DNA from: an uncultured Lachnospiraceae bacterium
Lineage (GTDB): Bacteria; Bacillota; Clostridia; Lachnospirales; Lachnospiraceae
Assembly: GCA_947245585.1 (NCBI GenBank)
Contig: CAMXPV010000009.1
Coordinates: 36,675-100,674, forward strand
Direction: 5' to 3'
DNA length: 64,000 nt
The position numbers were made by a program, and so were the translations under genes. This document shows, piece after piece, positions 32,719-41,346 of the stretch; the stretch's first letter is position 1, and each line of letters starts with the position of its first letter. The notes under the pieces are model-generated. The model was not told the DNA's origin and made no database searches. It worked only from the letters and a program-made list of their open reading frames with translations.

Positions 32719-33446
32719 TAAATTTCACACCTCACATACACCGCCGAAAGATTATCGGTCTCCCCACGTCTCATGCAAGCCTCCCCGATCTCTGTAAGCC
32801 GCCTCGTGATCTGCTCCTCCCCGGACAGCGAAAACTCCCCCGTACTAAAATGCAGCACATCTCTCAACTCCTGTCTTGTCATCCGCCGCCTGAAACCGTC
32901 CGTGCACAGAAGAATCCCCTCCCCTCTTTGAAGGGAACCCATTCCATGCGCCGGTTTAAAATAGCCGAAGCTCCCCAGACACTTTGTGAGTTTTTCCCCG
33001 TCATGGACATGATCCTCAGTAAGCTGCTCCATGCGCCGTCTTCGCAGGCGGTACGCCCTGCTATCCCCAAGATGCCACAGCAGATACGTCCTTTCCCACA
33101 AAACCGCCACCGTCATGGTTGTCCCCAGAGAAATCCCCTCCTCTGCCGCATACCGTTTCAGCTCACCCTGCATATGAAAAACGAGCCTGTCCAGAGACCG
33201 CCGAATGACCCAAAGCCGCTTTCTTCGGTGAAGCATATAAAGAAGATCTCTGTAAAACCATTGCCTGAGCCTGTCCGCCACATATCCGCTGGCCTCCTCC
33301 CCCGCAGATATACCACCCATCCCATCACACACCGCCGCCATAAGAACTCTCCCGCGGCGCGTCAACACCTGCTGCAACACAAGCGCATCCTGATTCCCCC
33401 TGTCGCTCCTGCCACGACACCAGTAAATTCCGGTCTCATACCGCAT
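32718..33446 (-). CDS. PP2C-family protein phosphatase
   Basis: The 242-residue cytoplasmic enzyme carries the metal-binding motifs of PP2C: SDRGNQDALV near residue 15, AVCDGMGGISAGEEAS near 37, GTTMTVAVL, WHLGDSRAYRL and LCTDGF, ending with DNLSAVYVR. It should dephosphorylate the targets of the Ser/Thr kinase encoded 64 bases downstream. The start is uncertain: ATG 33446 has GGAGG 11 bases upstream, while GTG 33455 lies too close to it. Unlike the usual order near rsgA and rpe, the pair sits between ispG and rseP. Confidence 0.9.
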   Translation of the reverse strand: MRYETGIYWCRGRSDRGNQDALVLQQVLTRRGRVLMAAVCDGMGGISAGEEASGYVADRLRQWFYRDLLYMLHRRKRLWVIRRSLDRLVFHMQGELKRYAAEEGISLGTTMTVAVLWERTYLLWHLGDSRAYRLRRRRMEQLTEDHVHDGEKLTKCLGSFGYFKPAHGMGSLQRGEGILLCTDGFRRRMTRQELRDVLHFSTGEFSLSGEEQITRRLTEIGEACMRRGETDNLSAVYVRCEI

Positions 33447-33627
33447 TCCTTCCACTGCCTCCCTTCACGCATAAAATAGCGCTAGATATTTTATTTTCCA
33501 TAACTAAATCCTAATTTAACTTTCATCAAAACAAGAAAAATTGCGGGATACCCGCTAAATCTGCCTTAAAATCCACGAATGGGATTCGATGTGACTATCA
33601 TACTATATTTTTTCCGGAAATGCAATC

Positions 33628-33651
33628 AGGCGGAAGACTTTTCTTCCGCCT
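33628..33651 (-). terminator. Hairpin after rseP
   Basis: AGGCGGAAGA and TCTTCCGCCT form a perfect 10-bp stem with a 4-base loop, 19 bases after the rseP stop. The following minus-strand sequence is not a clean U-tract, so termination may be partial. Confidence 0.55.
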
Positions 33652-33669
33652 GCCAGACGCCGCTCCGCA

Positions 33670-34752
33670 TCAACGCAGCAGTCTCATAATATCGTTGTAC
33701 ATAATAAAGACCATCAGCACCATCAGCACCACCAGTCCGGCGAAGTGCACCATCCCCTCCTTCTCCGGCGGCACCGGTTTCCCGCGCACCACTTCCACCA
33801 ACATGAACACCAACCGCCCGCCGTCTAAGGCCGGAATCGGCAGAAGATTCATAATACCCAGATTGACGGAGAGAAGCACCACAATCTTCAACATGGTCAA
33901 AATAGCGTAGGAGGTGCCATAGTTCTTCTCCGCCAGATCGTAACTTTCTCCCACCACTTGGGCAATCCCCACGGGGCCCGCCATATCGTCCTTCGACACC
34001 TTCCCTTTTACCAACATGGCCAGACTCTTGTAGGTGAGCTTCACCCAGTATTCCACCTCGTAGAAACCATACTGGAACACCTGCAGCGAGTTACACTCCA
34101 GATATTCCAAACTGTTGGTAATTCCCATATAATAACGCCCGTCTTCTTCACTGTACTGCGGCGCAAGGGTGGTCACCGCTTTCTCCCCGTTTCTCTCATA
34201 GGTAATCTCCATCGTTTCGCCCTGATTCAACTCAGAAATAATGGAAACTTCCCGGTAAAAATGAATCGGCTCATGCCCGATCTTCGTGATCACATCCCCC
34301 TGCCGCAAGCCCGCTTCACTGGCGGCGGAGCCTTCCATGACCGAACCCACCACAGGCAGGTCAACTCCTGTGAACACACACAAAACCACCGCCACAAGAA
34401 AAGCCAAAATAAAGTTAAAGAAAGGCCCTGCAAAAACAGTGGCTATCCGCGCCCAGACGCCGGCCTCCGTAAAGGCCACGCCCTCCCCCGCTTCCGCACG
34501 CTCCTCACTGATTCCATTCTCCCCCTCCAGGCCATCCTCGCCCTCAAACATACAGGCGCCGCCAAAGGGCAGAAGCTTTAGAGAACATTTTGTGCCCCCC
34601 GCCATAAAGGAAAAAAGGGTTGGCCCCATGCCAACGGCAAATTCCACCACCCGGATGCCGTTTTTCCTGCCGATCAGAAAATGACCCAACTCATGGGAAA
34701 TCACCACAAGTCCAAATACAATGATAAATAAAATAATTGTTCTAATAATCAA
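33670..34752 (-). CDS. rseP: RseP-type site-2 membrane metalloprotease (M50)
   Basis: The 360-residue protein has an N-terminal membrane helix with the zinc motif VISHELGHFLIGR near residue 20. A PDZ domain in the middle (AASEAGLRQGDVITKIG) is followed by C-terminal helices with NLLPIPALDGGRL, the third metal ligand. It cleaves anti-sigma factors or signal-peptide remnants within the membrane. Translation starts at TTG 34752, 7 bases after GGAGAG and 4 bases past the dxr stop; codons further upstream lie inside dxr. The dxr-rseP order is conserved in Firmicutes. Confidence 0.93.
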   Translation of the reverse strand: MIIRTIILFIIVFGLVVISHELGHFLIGRKNGIRVVEFAVGMGPTLFSFMAGGTKCSLKLLPFGGACMFEGEDGLEGENGISEERAEAGEGVAFTEAGVWARIATVFAGPFFNFILAFLVAVVLCVFTGVDLPVVGSVMEGSAASEAGLRQGDVITKIGHEPIHFYREVSIISELNQGETMEITYERNGEKAVTTLAPQYSEEDGRYYMGITNSLEYLECNSLQVFQYGFYEVEYWVKLTYKSLAMLVKGKVSKDDMAGPVGIAQVVGESYDLAEKNYGTSYAILTMLKIVVLLSVNLGIMNLLPIPALDGGRLVFMLVEVVRGKPVPPEKEGMVHFAGLVVLMVLMVFIMYNDIMRLLR

Positions 34753-34756
34753 ACCG

Positions 34757-35905
34757 CTACTCTCCAAATTTCTGTCTGATATACTCGTAGGTCTCAGACT
34801 CCGCAGACAAAATCTCCTCCAGCGTAGGATTTTCCACCACTTTATGGGCATCCATCGCCATCTCTATCAACTCCGGAATCTGCAAAAAGCGAATCCGTTT
34901 CTCCAAAAACAGCGCCACCGCCTTCTCATTCGCCGCATTGAACACGGTCGGCAAAGAACCGCCCCTCTCGGCGGCGCGGTAAGCTAGCGCAAGCCCCCGG
35001 AACGTATCCGTGTCCGGCTTTTCAAAGGTAAGGCTTCCAAGTTTACATAAATCTACCCGATCAATATTCATCGGCCTTCTATCCGGGTAAAACAGCGCAT
35101 ACTGGATCGGCAGTTTCATATCCGGCGCACCCATCTGCCCCATGATGCCGCCGTCCGCATACTGCACCGCAGAATGCAGGATGCTCTGGGGATGCACCAC
35201 CACCTCGATCTGCGCAAGTTCCACATCAAAAAGCCATTTTGCCTCCATCACTTCCAATCCCTTATTGCACAGGGACGCAGAATCAATGGTAACCTTCTTC
35301 CCCATGGACCAGTTCGGATGTTTGAGGGCATCCTCCACCGTCATATCCGCAAGCTCTTCTCTTGTTTTTCCCCGAAAGGGACCGCCGGATGCCGTGAGCA
35401 GTATTTTTTCCACCCGCGCTCTGTTCTCTCCGTGCATAGATTGAAAAATGGCGCTGTGCTCACTGTCCACAGGCAGAATAGAAACGTTCTTTTTCTTTGC
35501 CAGCGGCATAATAATATGTCCTGCCGTCACCAAAGTTTCTTTGTTTGCAAGAGCAATATCCTTTCCTGCCTCAATGGCTGCCATGGTGGGCCTGATGCCA
35601 ATCATCCCCACAATACCTGTAACAAGCACTTCCATGTCCGCCGCTGCAGATACCTCCAAAAGCCCCTCCATGCCGCTTGCGATGCGCACAGGCAGGTCAG
35701 CCACCCGCGTTCTCAGATCAGCCGCCGCCTTCTCATCCCAAAGGGCGGCAATCCTCGGTTTAAATTCCCTGATCTGTTCCTCCAACAGCGATACATTGGA
35801 ACCCGCCGCCAGGGAGACCACCTCCAGGTTCTTCTCTTTTCTGACAATATCAAGCGTCTGCGTCCCAATGGAACCGGTGGAACCCAAAATACCTATCTTC
35901 TTCAT
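34757..35905 (-). CDS. dxr: 1-deoxy-D-xylulose 5-phosphate reductoisomerase
   Basis: The 382-residue enzyme makes MEP from DXP with NADPH and a divalent metal, the first committed step of the MEP isoprenoid pathway. It begins with the NADPH-binding GILGSTGSIGTQTLDIV. It also has ALANKETLV near residue 120, VDSEHSAIFQ near 147, TASGGPFR and WSMGKKVTIDSASLCNKGLEVMEA, where the metal and substrate bind. The gene lies 15 bases after cdsA and 4 bases before rseP. Confidence 0.97.
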   Translation of the reverse strand: MKKIGILGSTGSIGTQTLDIVRKEKNLEVVSLAAGSNVSLLEEQIREFKPRIAALWDEKAAADLRTRVADLPVRIASGMEGLLEVSAAADMEVLVTGIVGMIGIRPTMAAIEAGKDIALANKETLVTAGHIIMPLAKKKNVSILPVDSEHSAIFQSMHGENRARVEKILLTASGGPFRGKTREELADMTVEDALKHPNWSMGKKVTIDSASLCNKGLEVMEAKWLFDVELAQIEVVVHPQSILHSAVQYADGGIMGQMGAPDMKLPIQYALFYPDRRPMNIDRVDLCKLGSLTFEKPDTDTFRGLALAYRAAERGGSLPTVFNAANEKAVALFLEKRIRFLQIPELIEMAMDAHKVVENPTLEEILSAESETYEYIRQKFGE

Positions 35906-35920
35906 CTTATGTCCGTCCTC

Positions 35921-36778
35921 TCACGCCTTCGTCGAAAACATCATAACAATAAAAATCCCGGCAAACACAATCGGCGCCGCCACGATCACACTGTCAAACC
36001 GGTCCATAATCCCGCCGTGGCCCGGAATCAGCTTACCGTAATCCTTAATCTCATGATCCCGTTTTACCGCCGAGGCTGCCAGATCTCCCACCATGGAAAC
36101 AAGCGCCCCCACTGCACCCAAAGCCGCCGCAAAAGGCAGAGACAGCGCTATTTGTGTGTAACTGTTTATCACAAAATGCGTATAAAGAATAAACAGCAGG
36201 GCCGCCCCCGCCACGCCGCCGACCGCGCCCTCAATGGATTTCTTCGGACTTAAGTTCGGAGCCATCTTATGCCTGCCAAAAAGCACGCCCACACAGTAAG
36301 CGCAGGTATCGCTGCCCCAGGAAGCCAGAAACGCAAACCATACCAGATAAACGCCTTCCGGAATCCCTTCCCGCAGCAGATAGAGAAAAGAAAGCATCAC
36401 CGGCCCATAAAGGAAACAAAACATGGCCGACATCACCTGATTGGCATGGTACTTCGGAAAGGCAAATACATAGACAAACAAAAAGGCGAGAAAAGCCGCC
36501 ACGATCACCAATACCATCGCGCACAGGGATGCCTGGACACCCCATGCCAAAGCTAACCCCAACACACCATAGTAGACTAGCGTCATCACCAGACCCACCT
36601 TGACCAGAGCGCCCGGCTCAAACGCCTCCCCACGCACCTTACAGGCATCTGTCAGCTCCAGATAGGCAATCATGGAGACAAGAAAAAGCACCACCGCCAA
36701 AAGTGATCCTCCCGTCAGAAGCACCACCAAAGCGATCACCACCAACAGGATCCCGCTCAGTAACCTTGTACGAAACAT
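35921..36778 (-). CDS. cdsA: Phosphatidate cytidylyltransferase
   Basis: The 285-residue membrane enzyme makes CDP-diacylglycerol, the precursor of anionic phospholipids. It has about eight hydrophobic segments and the C-terminal family signature SAVKRDHEIKDYGKLIPGHGGIMDRFDS near residue 235, where Asp residues bind metal. The gene is 10 bases after uppS and 15 bases before dxr in the conserved frr-uppS-cdsA-dxr-rseP order. Confidence 0.97.
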   Translation of the reverse strand: MFRTRLLSGILLVVIALVVLLTGGSLLAVVLFLVSMIAYLELTDACKVRGEAFEPGALVKVGLVMTLVYYGVLGLALAWGVQASLCAMVLVIVAAFLAFLFVYVFAFPKYHANQVMSAMFCFLYGPVMLSFLYLLREGIPEGVYLVWFAFLASWGSDTCAYCVGVLFGRHKMAPNLSPKKSIEGAVGGVAGAALLFILYTHFVINSYTQIALSLPFAAALGAVGALVSMVGDLAASAVKRDHEIKDYGKLIPGHGGIMDRFDSVIVAAPIVFAGIFIVMMFSTKA

Positions 36779-36788
36779 AAAGCGCCTC

Positions 36789-37505
36789 CTATTCCGTGAC
36801 CAGACCGTAGCGTCTGTCCCTCTTATTATATGCCGCCACCGCCTTCTCTAATTCTTCTTTTGTAAAATCAGGCCAGGCCACCGGCGTAAAATAAAATTCT
36901 GTGTAGGCCAACTGCCAAAGCAGGAAGTTGGAAATTCTCTGTTCGCCGCAAGTTCGGATCAGAAGGTCCGGGTCGGGAATCCCCGCCGTGTCAAGCATCC
37001 CGTCAAACCGCTCCTGAGTGATATCCTCCGGCTGTAACATTCCCTCCCGTACCTGCACCGCAAGCTTCTTTGCAGCGCGGATGATCTCATCCCTTCCGCC
37101 ATAGTTAATGCCGATCTGGAAATGAAGGCCCGTATTCTCTTTCGTCGCCTCCTCCAACTCCCCAATCCGCTTCCTGATGTCCTCGTCCAACCTTGATTTC
37201 TCACCAATCACGCGCACACACATGTTATTTTTCGCCGCCGTCTTCAAACAGGTCTTCATGTAATTGCGAAGAAGTCCCATCAACGCACTCACTTCGTCCT
37301 CCGGCCTGTTCCAGTTTTCCGTGCTGAACGCGTACACCGTCAGATATTGGATTCCCATACGGTAGGCCTCCTCACAGATAACCTCCACCGTCTTTGCACC
37401 CTGCACATGGCCATAATTGCGAGGCATTCCCTTGCTCTTAGCCCATCTGCCGTTACCGTCCAGAATGATCGCTACATGCTGTGGAATCTTATTTTGTTCC
37501 GCCAT
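36789..37505 (-). CDS. uppS: Isoprenyl (undecaprenyl) diphosphate synthase
   Basis: The 238-residue cytoplasmic cis-prenyltransferase extends farnesyl diphosphate with IPP to the C55 carrier lipid for wall synthesis. It shows VAIILDGNGRWAKSKGMPRNYGHVQGAK near residue 10 with the catalytic Asp, AFSTENWNRP near 75, and the C-terminal DLLIRTCGEQRISNFLLWQLAYTEF. AGGAG lies 5 bases before the ATG. It is linked to cdsA, and it consumes isoprenoids from the pathway of the nearby dxr and ispG. Confidence 0.97.
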   Translation of the reverse strand: MAEQNKIPQHVAIILDGNGRWAKSKGMPRNYGHVQGAKTVEVICEEAYRMGIQYLTVYAFSTENWNRPEDEVSALMGLLRNYMKTCLKTAAKNNMCVRVIGEKSRLDEDIRKRIGELEEATKENTGLHFQIGINYGGRDEIIRAAKKLAVQVREGMLQPEDITQERFDGMLDTAGIPDPDLLIRTCGEQRISNFLLWQLAYTEFYFTPVAWPDFTKEELEKAVAAYNKRDRRYGLVTE

Positions 37506-37629
37506 CTCTTCTCCTATATCATAACATTTGCTATTATCACCGCAATAAAACTTATGTAAACCAGAAAGTCAAACCGCCAAACAGAAAAAGGAGCAACAAA
37601 ATCTCCGATTCTGTATGCCCCTCTTATTA

Positions 37630-38181
37630 TCACACGGTCAAAATTTCTTTTGACTTCTCCTCCACCAACTTATCCACTTCCTTGATAAATTTATCTGTCA
37701 GTTTCTGAAGTTTGTCTTCCAATTCCTTGATCTCATCCTCCGAGACCTCGGTCTTCGCCAACTTCTTCAAGGCATCGTTGCCGTCCCGCCTCGTATTGCG
37801 GATTGCCACTTTATTCTCCTCGCCGCGCTTTTTGATATCTTTCACCAATTCCTTACGACGTTCCTCAGTGAGTTCCGGAAACACCAGACGGATCAGGGAA
37901 CCGTCATTCGTAGGTGTAATTCCCACATCGGATGCCATAATCGCCTTCTCAATCTCCTTGATCAGGCTCTTCTCCCACGGCGCGATCTGCAAAACTCTCG
38001 CCTCCGGAACGGTGATATTGCCCACCTGCTGGATGGGTGTGGGAGTTCCATAATAATCCACCTTAATCTTATCAAGGACATGAGGATTGGCACGTCCCGC
38101 ACGGATCGCCCCCAGATCATTCACCAGAAAATCATAAGACTTCTGCATCTTTTCCTCATAAGTCTTCAATCTCTCGTCCAT
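37630..38181 (-). CDS. frr: Ribosome recycling factor
   Basis: The 183-residue protein splits post-termination ribosomes together with EF-G. The full family pattern is visible: the start KTYEEKMQKSYDFLVNDLGAIRAGRANP, then TPIQQVGNITVPEARVLQIAPW, RRKELVKDIKKRGEENKVAIRNTRRD and a C-terminal helix. It lies 19 bases after pyrH. A 124-base gap with a weak GGAG/CTCC hairpin and a short T-tract separates it from uppS. Confidence 0.97.
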   Translation of the reverse strand: MDERLKTYEEKMQKSYDFLVNDLGAIRAGRANPHVLDKIKVDYYGTPTPIQQVGNITVPEARVLQIAPWEKSLIKEIEKAIMASDVGITPTNDGSLIRLVFPELTEERRKELVKDIKKRGEENKVAIRNTRRDGNDALKKLAKTEVSEDEIKELEDKLQKLTDKFIKEVDKLVEEKSKEILTV

Positions 38182-38200
38182 ACTGTAATCCTCCTGCTAA

Positions 38201-38896
38201 TCATACAGTTACCTTTGTGCCGTTAAACTTCCCTTTGACGGTGTTCACGATACTGTTTTCCTGATTCAGGCCGAACACCCACATGGGCATTTTATTATCG
38301 CGGGCCAGAATGGAAGCTGTCAAATCTACCACCTGAAGATTTTTTTCGATTACTTCGTCAATCGAAATTTCCTCATATTTTCTCGCATTCGGGTTATTTC
38401 TCGGATCGTCGTCATAGACACCGTCCACCGCCTTCGCTAAAAGGATCACATCCGCATCCACTTCCACGGCCCGAAGCACTACCCCCGTATCTGTAGAAAA
38501 ATAGGGATGACCCGTACCGCCCGCAAAAAAGACCACCATATTTCTCGCAAAGTATTTATTTGCCCTGTCTTTAGAAAAAAGCTTTGTAAAGGAGCCGCAC
38601 TCAAAAGGTGTCAGGACCGAAGTCATCATGCCCACTGACCGAAAGATCTCCGACACGTAGATACAATTCATGATCGTGGCCAACATACCAATCTGGTCCG
38701 CCTTCGTCCTGTCTATATTTTCACTGGATCTGCCACGCCAAAAATTGCCGCCGCCGATGACGATGCCCACCTGAATGCCGTCATCCACCAACTGTTTTAC
38801 CTGCATGGCAACATTCCGCACCGTTCCCTCGTCAAATCCCGTTTTCTTCTCACCCGCAAGAGCTTCTCCGCTTAACTTCAAGAGTATACGCTTCAT
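38201..38896 (-). CDS. pyrH: UMP kinase
   Basis: The 231-residue hexameric bacterial UMP kinase makes UDP from UMP. Visible marks are RILLKLSGEALAG at the start, GIVIGGGNFWRGR near residue 53, GTGHPYFSTDTGVVLRAVEVDADVILLAKAVDGVYDDDP near 130 and a hydrophobic C-terminus. I chose ATG 38896, with GAGGG 5 bases upstream, over ATG 38908, which lacks a ribosome site. It pairs with frr as in most bacteria, but its usual upstream neighbour tsf is about 3 kb away here. Confidence 0.97.
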   Translation of the reverse strand: MKRILLKLSGEALAGEKKTGFDEGTVRNVAMQVKQLVDDGIQVGIVIGGGNFWRGRSSENIDRTKADQIGMLATIMNCIYVSEIFRSVGMMTSVLTPFECGSFTKLFSKDRANKYFARNMVVFFAGGTGHPYFSTDTGVVLRAVEVDADVILLAKAVDGVYDDDPRNNPNARKYEEISIDEVIEKNLQVVDLTASILARDNKMPMWVFGLNQENSIVNTVKGKFNGTKVTV

Positions 38897-38916
38897 ATTA
38901 ACCCTCATATCAGAAT

Positions 38917-39912
38917 TTATTTTTTCTTCTTGAACTCCTCAAAGAAGGAGGTCGGATTCACATCTGCATAGCACTGTGAACACATACCTTCGATCACCGC
39001 GCCGTTATTGATCTGTACAGACTTGGATTTGATATTGCCCATCACGATAGCCGTCGTATCCAGAATAACCGGACCCTGCACATCGATATCGCCCTTCACC
39101 GCACCTGCGACAACTGCGCTGGTAGCTGTAATATTACCAATCACAACGGAATTCTGACCGATCTTAACGCTGCCAAGGCTGTTCACCTCGCCGGTGATCT
39201 TGGAACCCTCTGCAAAAATCTCAGCTGCCTTGGAATTACCCTGAATCGTACCTGTCACATTCAGTTTGCCGAGAATGTCCAGATTACCGTTTACCGTACC
39301 GATCAGCTCCAAAGAGCCTTCCGATACAATATCACCTGTTATTGTCATGCCTTCGGTCACAACTGCCGTCTCATCCACCGCTACGCGGTTTGCCTGTGCT
39401 TCCATAGTCTTTCCTTTTCCTCCCCTAGTCTCAGCTTTCTCCACTTCTTTTTCAGGTGTCTCCACCTCTGCTAAAATTTCCTCTGCCATTACAGGTTCTG
39501 CCTCCTCTTCTACTGCGGCCTCTACGGTCTCTGTGACCGCCGGCTCTTCTATCGCAATTTCTTCTTCCGGAATCTCCGGTTCCTCTGTCGTAATCTCCTC
39601 TGTCACAGCCTCCACCTCTGCCGGTTCTTCCGCCACAGGTTCAGGCTCATTCACCACAGGCGCTTCTTCCGCCTCCGGTTCGGGTACAGCCGCGATTTCC
39701 GGCTCCAACCCTTCTATCTTATCCAACATATCACTCAGATCCAACGAATCAAGCGACATGCTCTCAGCGGGCGTCTCTGCGGTTTCAGCAGCTACGGCAG
39801 CCTGCTCTTTGGCCTGTCCTTGCGCTGCCAGAGCTGCTTCCAACTCTTCTTCCGGCATCAATTCATTGACCGCCTGGGATAAGTCATCCTTCAAATCCGA
39901 AAAAAATCCCAT
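38917..39912 (-). CDS. Bactofilin-type cytoskeletal protein with long acidic N-region
   Basis: The 331-residue protein has a C-terminal bactofilin domain at about 185-305 made of short beta-helix repeats (TITGDIVSEGSLELIGTVNG, LDILGKLNVTGTIQGN, ITGEVNSLGSVKIGQNSVVI). Before it lies a region of about 140 residues very rich in Glu, Pro and Val. Bactofilins self-assemble into filaments at the membrane and place wall enzymes. Its gene follows a polysaccharide deacetylase by 18 bases, which fits a wall or motility role. Only 20 bases separate it from pyrH, so it may share that transcript. Two cysteines near the end (GMCSQCYAD) are unusual. Confidence 0.87.
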   Translation of the reverse strand: MGFFSDLKDDLSQAVNELMPEEELEAALAAQGQAKEQAAVAAETAETPAESMSLDSLDLSDMLDKIEGLEPEIAAVPEPEAEEAPVVNEPEPVAEEPAEVEAVTEEITTEEPEIPEEEIAIEEPAVTETVEAAVEEEAEPVMAEEILAEVETPEKEVEKAETRGGKGKTMEAQANRVAVDETAVVTEGMTITGDIVSEGSLELIGTVNGNLDILGKLNVTGTIQGNSKAAEIFAEGSKITGEVNSLGSVKIGQNSVVIGNITATSAVVAGAVKGDIDVQGPVILDTTAIVMGNIKSKSVQINNGAVIEGMCSQCYADVNPTSFFEEFKKKK

Positions 39913-39930
39913 TCCCTAATCCTCCATTCT

Positions 39931-40842
39931 TTAATCATTGCTTATATGATGAATCTCTTCCGTATCATCTGTGATCGGAAGGAGCTTCGTATCTTCCATA
40001 GCCTGAATCTGCTCGATCAGCCTCGGCAGCGCCTCCACCGTCGAATTTTTATCGGAAGCATCGTGCATCAGTATGATCGCCTCAGGAAAACTCTGCAAAT
40101 TTGCCGTTGAATTTCTCACGATGGCATCTGCGCTTATATAACCCGAGGTAGCGTCGCCTGATACGATATTCCAGTCAAAATAACTCATATCCTGCTCTTC
40201 CAGATAAGCAATCAGCTCATGCATGTCCACCCTGCTCACCGTATTGCTGCTGCCGCCGGGAAATCTGCAATATCTGCACCAAACGCCGGTTGTGTTGTAG
40301 AGAAACTCCTGTAACTTCGTAAGATCCTCCACAAAGCTTTCTTTGGACTGGTATATCTCATTGTACTTATGGCTGTAGGAGTGCATTGCAAGGGTATGTC
40401 CCTCCTCTACAATCCTTTTATATAACGGTTGATATCTCTCTTCCTCTTTCCCGACCACAAAAAAAGTCGCCTTTACATCGTACTCTGCTAAAATATCCAG
40501 TATCCTGCCGGTATTGCCGCTCGGACCGTCATCAAAGGTGAGGTATACCTTTCTCACTCCATCCCCGGTTTCCGCAGCAGCGCCGTCCTCGTCAGATTGT
40601 CCTTGTCTCACCTCGTCCACACCGGCAGCCGTATACACGCCAGATTCTCCTCCTTCGGAGGTCTGGCTCACAGCCATCACCGGAGCTGCAGAATCACGAA
40701 GCTCCCGCAATTCGCGTTTCGCCTCATAGAGATTGACTCCTAAAACGATGCAGAGAGTCAACAATATCAGTATCGTGGAAAGCGGAATCATGACGAGCAG
40801 CCGTTTCATCAACTGAAAACGCGCATCCCGTTCGGCATCCAT
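39931..40842 (-). CDS. Membrane-anchored polysaccharide deacetylase (CE4)
   Basis: The 303-residue protein has a basic N-terminus, one membrane anchor (LLVMIPLSTILILLTLCIVL), a Ser/Glu-rich spacer and an extracytoplasmic NodB domain. The domain shows LTFDDGPSGNT, the zinc motif MHSYSHKYNE, CRFPGGSSN, DWNIVSGDA and a final ILMHD. CE4 enzymes remove acetyl groups from peptidoglycan or other glycans; the metal-binding Asp and two His are present, so it should be active. ATG 40842 follows GAAGGA; an upstream in-frame TTG has no site. A TATAGT-type -10 box lies upstream. Confidence 0.9.
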   Translation of the reverse strand: MDAERDARFQLMKRLLVMIPLSTILILLTLCIVLGVNLYEAKRELRELRDSAAPVMAVSQTSEGGESGVYTAAGVDEVRQGQSDEDGAAAETGDGVRKVYLTFDDGPSGNTGRILDILAEYDVKATFFVVGKEEERYQPLYKRIVEEGHTLAMHSYSHKYNEIYQSKESFVEDLTKLQEFLYNTTGVWCRYCRFPGGSSNTVSRVDMHELIAYLEEQDMSYFDWNIVSGDATSGYISADAIVRNSTANLQSFPEAIILMHDASDKNSTVEALPRLIEQIQAMEDTKLLPITDDTEEIHHISND

Positions 40843-41075
40843 CTCATCAGTTCCTTCTTTGAAAATCAAGCATATAACTGCCTGATTATCTACTTTTTAT
40901 CTCGCATTCTACTATACTATACCACATTCAGGAGATTACGAAAAGAAATTTCGTGAAAAAAGCGCAAGAAAATTTCGCCAGAAATGATTTTAATCGTATC
41001 CTGCCGGTCAAAGAATAGAAAATCTGTTAAGGAATGTGAAAAGCTCTTTGAGGAATTCTATTTTAGCTAATGCAG

Positions 41076-41104
41076 TTGCTTAAATCGTTCGATTTGGATA
41101 TAAT
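41076..41104 (+). promoter_or_regulatory. Toxin-antitoxin promoter with palindrome in the spacer
   Basis: TTGCTT (41076-41081) and a perfect TATAAT (41099-41104) are 17 bases apart. The spacer holds the perfect inverted repeat AAATCG-TT-CGATTT (41082-41095), a natural operator for autorepression by the antitoxin or the complex. Confidence 0.75.
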
Positions 41105-41130
41105 AATAGTACAAAGGAAGGAGTGGTTGT

Positions 41131-41346
41131 ATGTCGATCAGCGCAACAGAGCTTAAAAATAATCTTGGAAAGTATCTGATTTTATCCGCTACGGAAGATA
41201 TCTTTATCACGAAAAACGGAAAAGTAATAGCAAAACTGACCAATCCCTATCAGGACAGAGTGGAAACTGCAAAATCCTTATTTGGCATCCTGCCCAAAGA
41301 TGCCGATATAGAGGAGTCCAAAAGAGAAAGGCTTGGTGCAAAATAA
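41131..41346 (+). CDS. Phd/YefM-type antitoxin
   Basis: The 71-residue protein begins MSISATELKNNLGKYLILSA and continues EDIFITKNGKVIAKLTNP, the N-terminal DNA-binding fold of Phd/YefM antitoxins. An acidic, probably flexible C-terminal tail (DADIEESKRERLGAK) would wrap the toxin. AAGGAG lies 7 bases before the ATG. The PIN-domain toxin starts directly after the stop codon. The promoter has a palindrome between -35 and -10, which fits autoregulation. It runs against the surrounding essential genes, which suggests later acquisition. Confidence 0.88.
   Translation: MSISATELKNNLGKYLILSATEDIFITKNGKVIAKLTNPYQDRVETAKSLFGILPKDADIEESKRERLGAK

Noticed and set aside
35174..36253. 359-residue plus-strand open frame
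   Set aside because: It is antisense to dxr and cdsA, has shadow-like composition and no family match.
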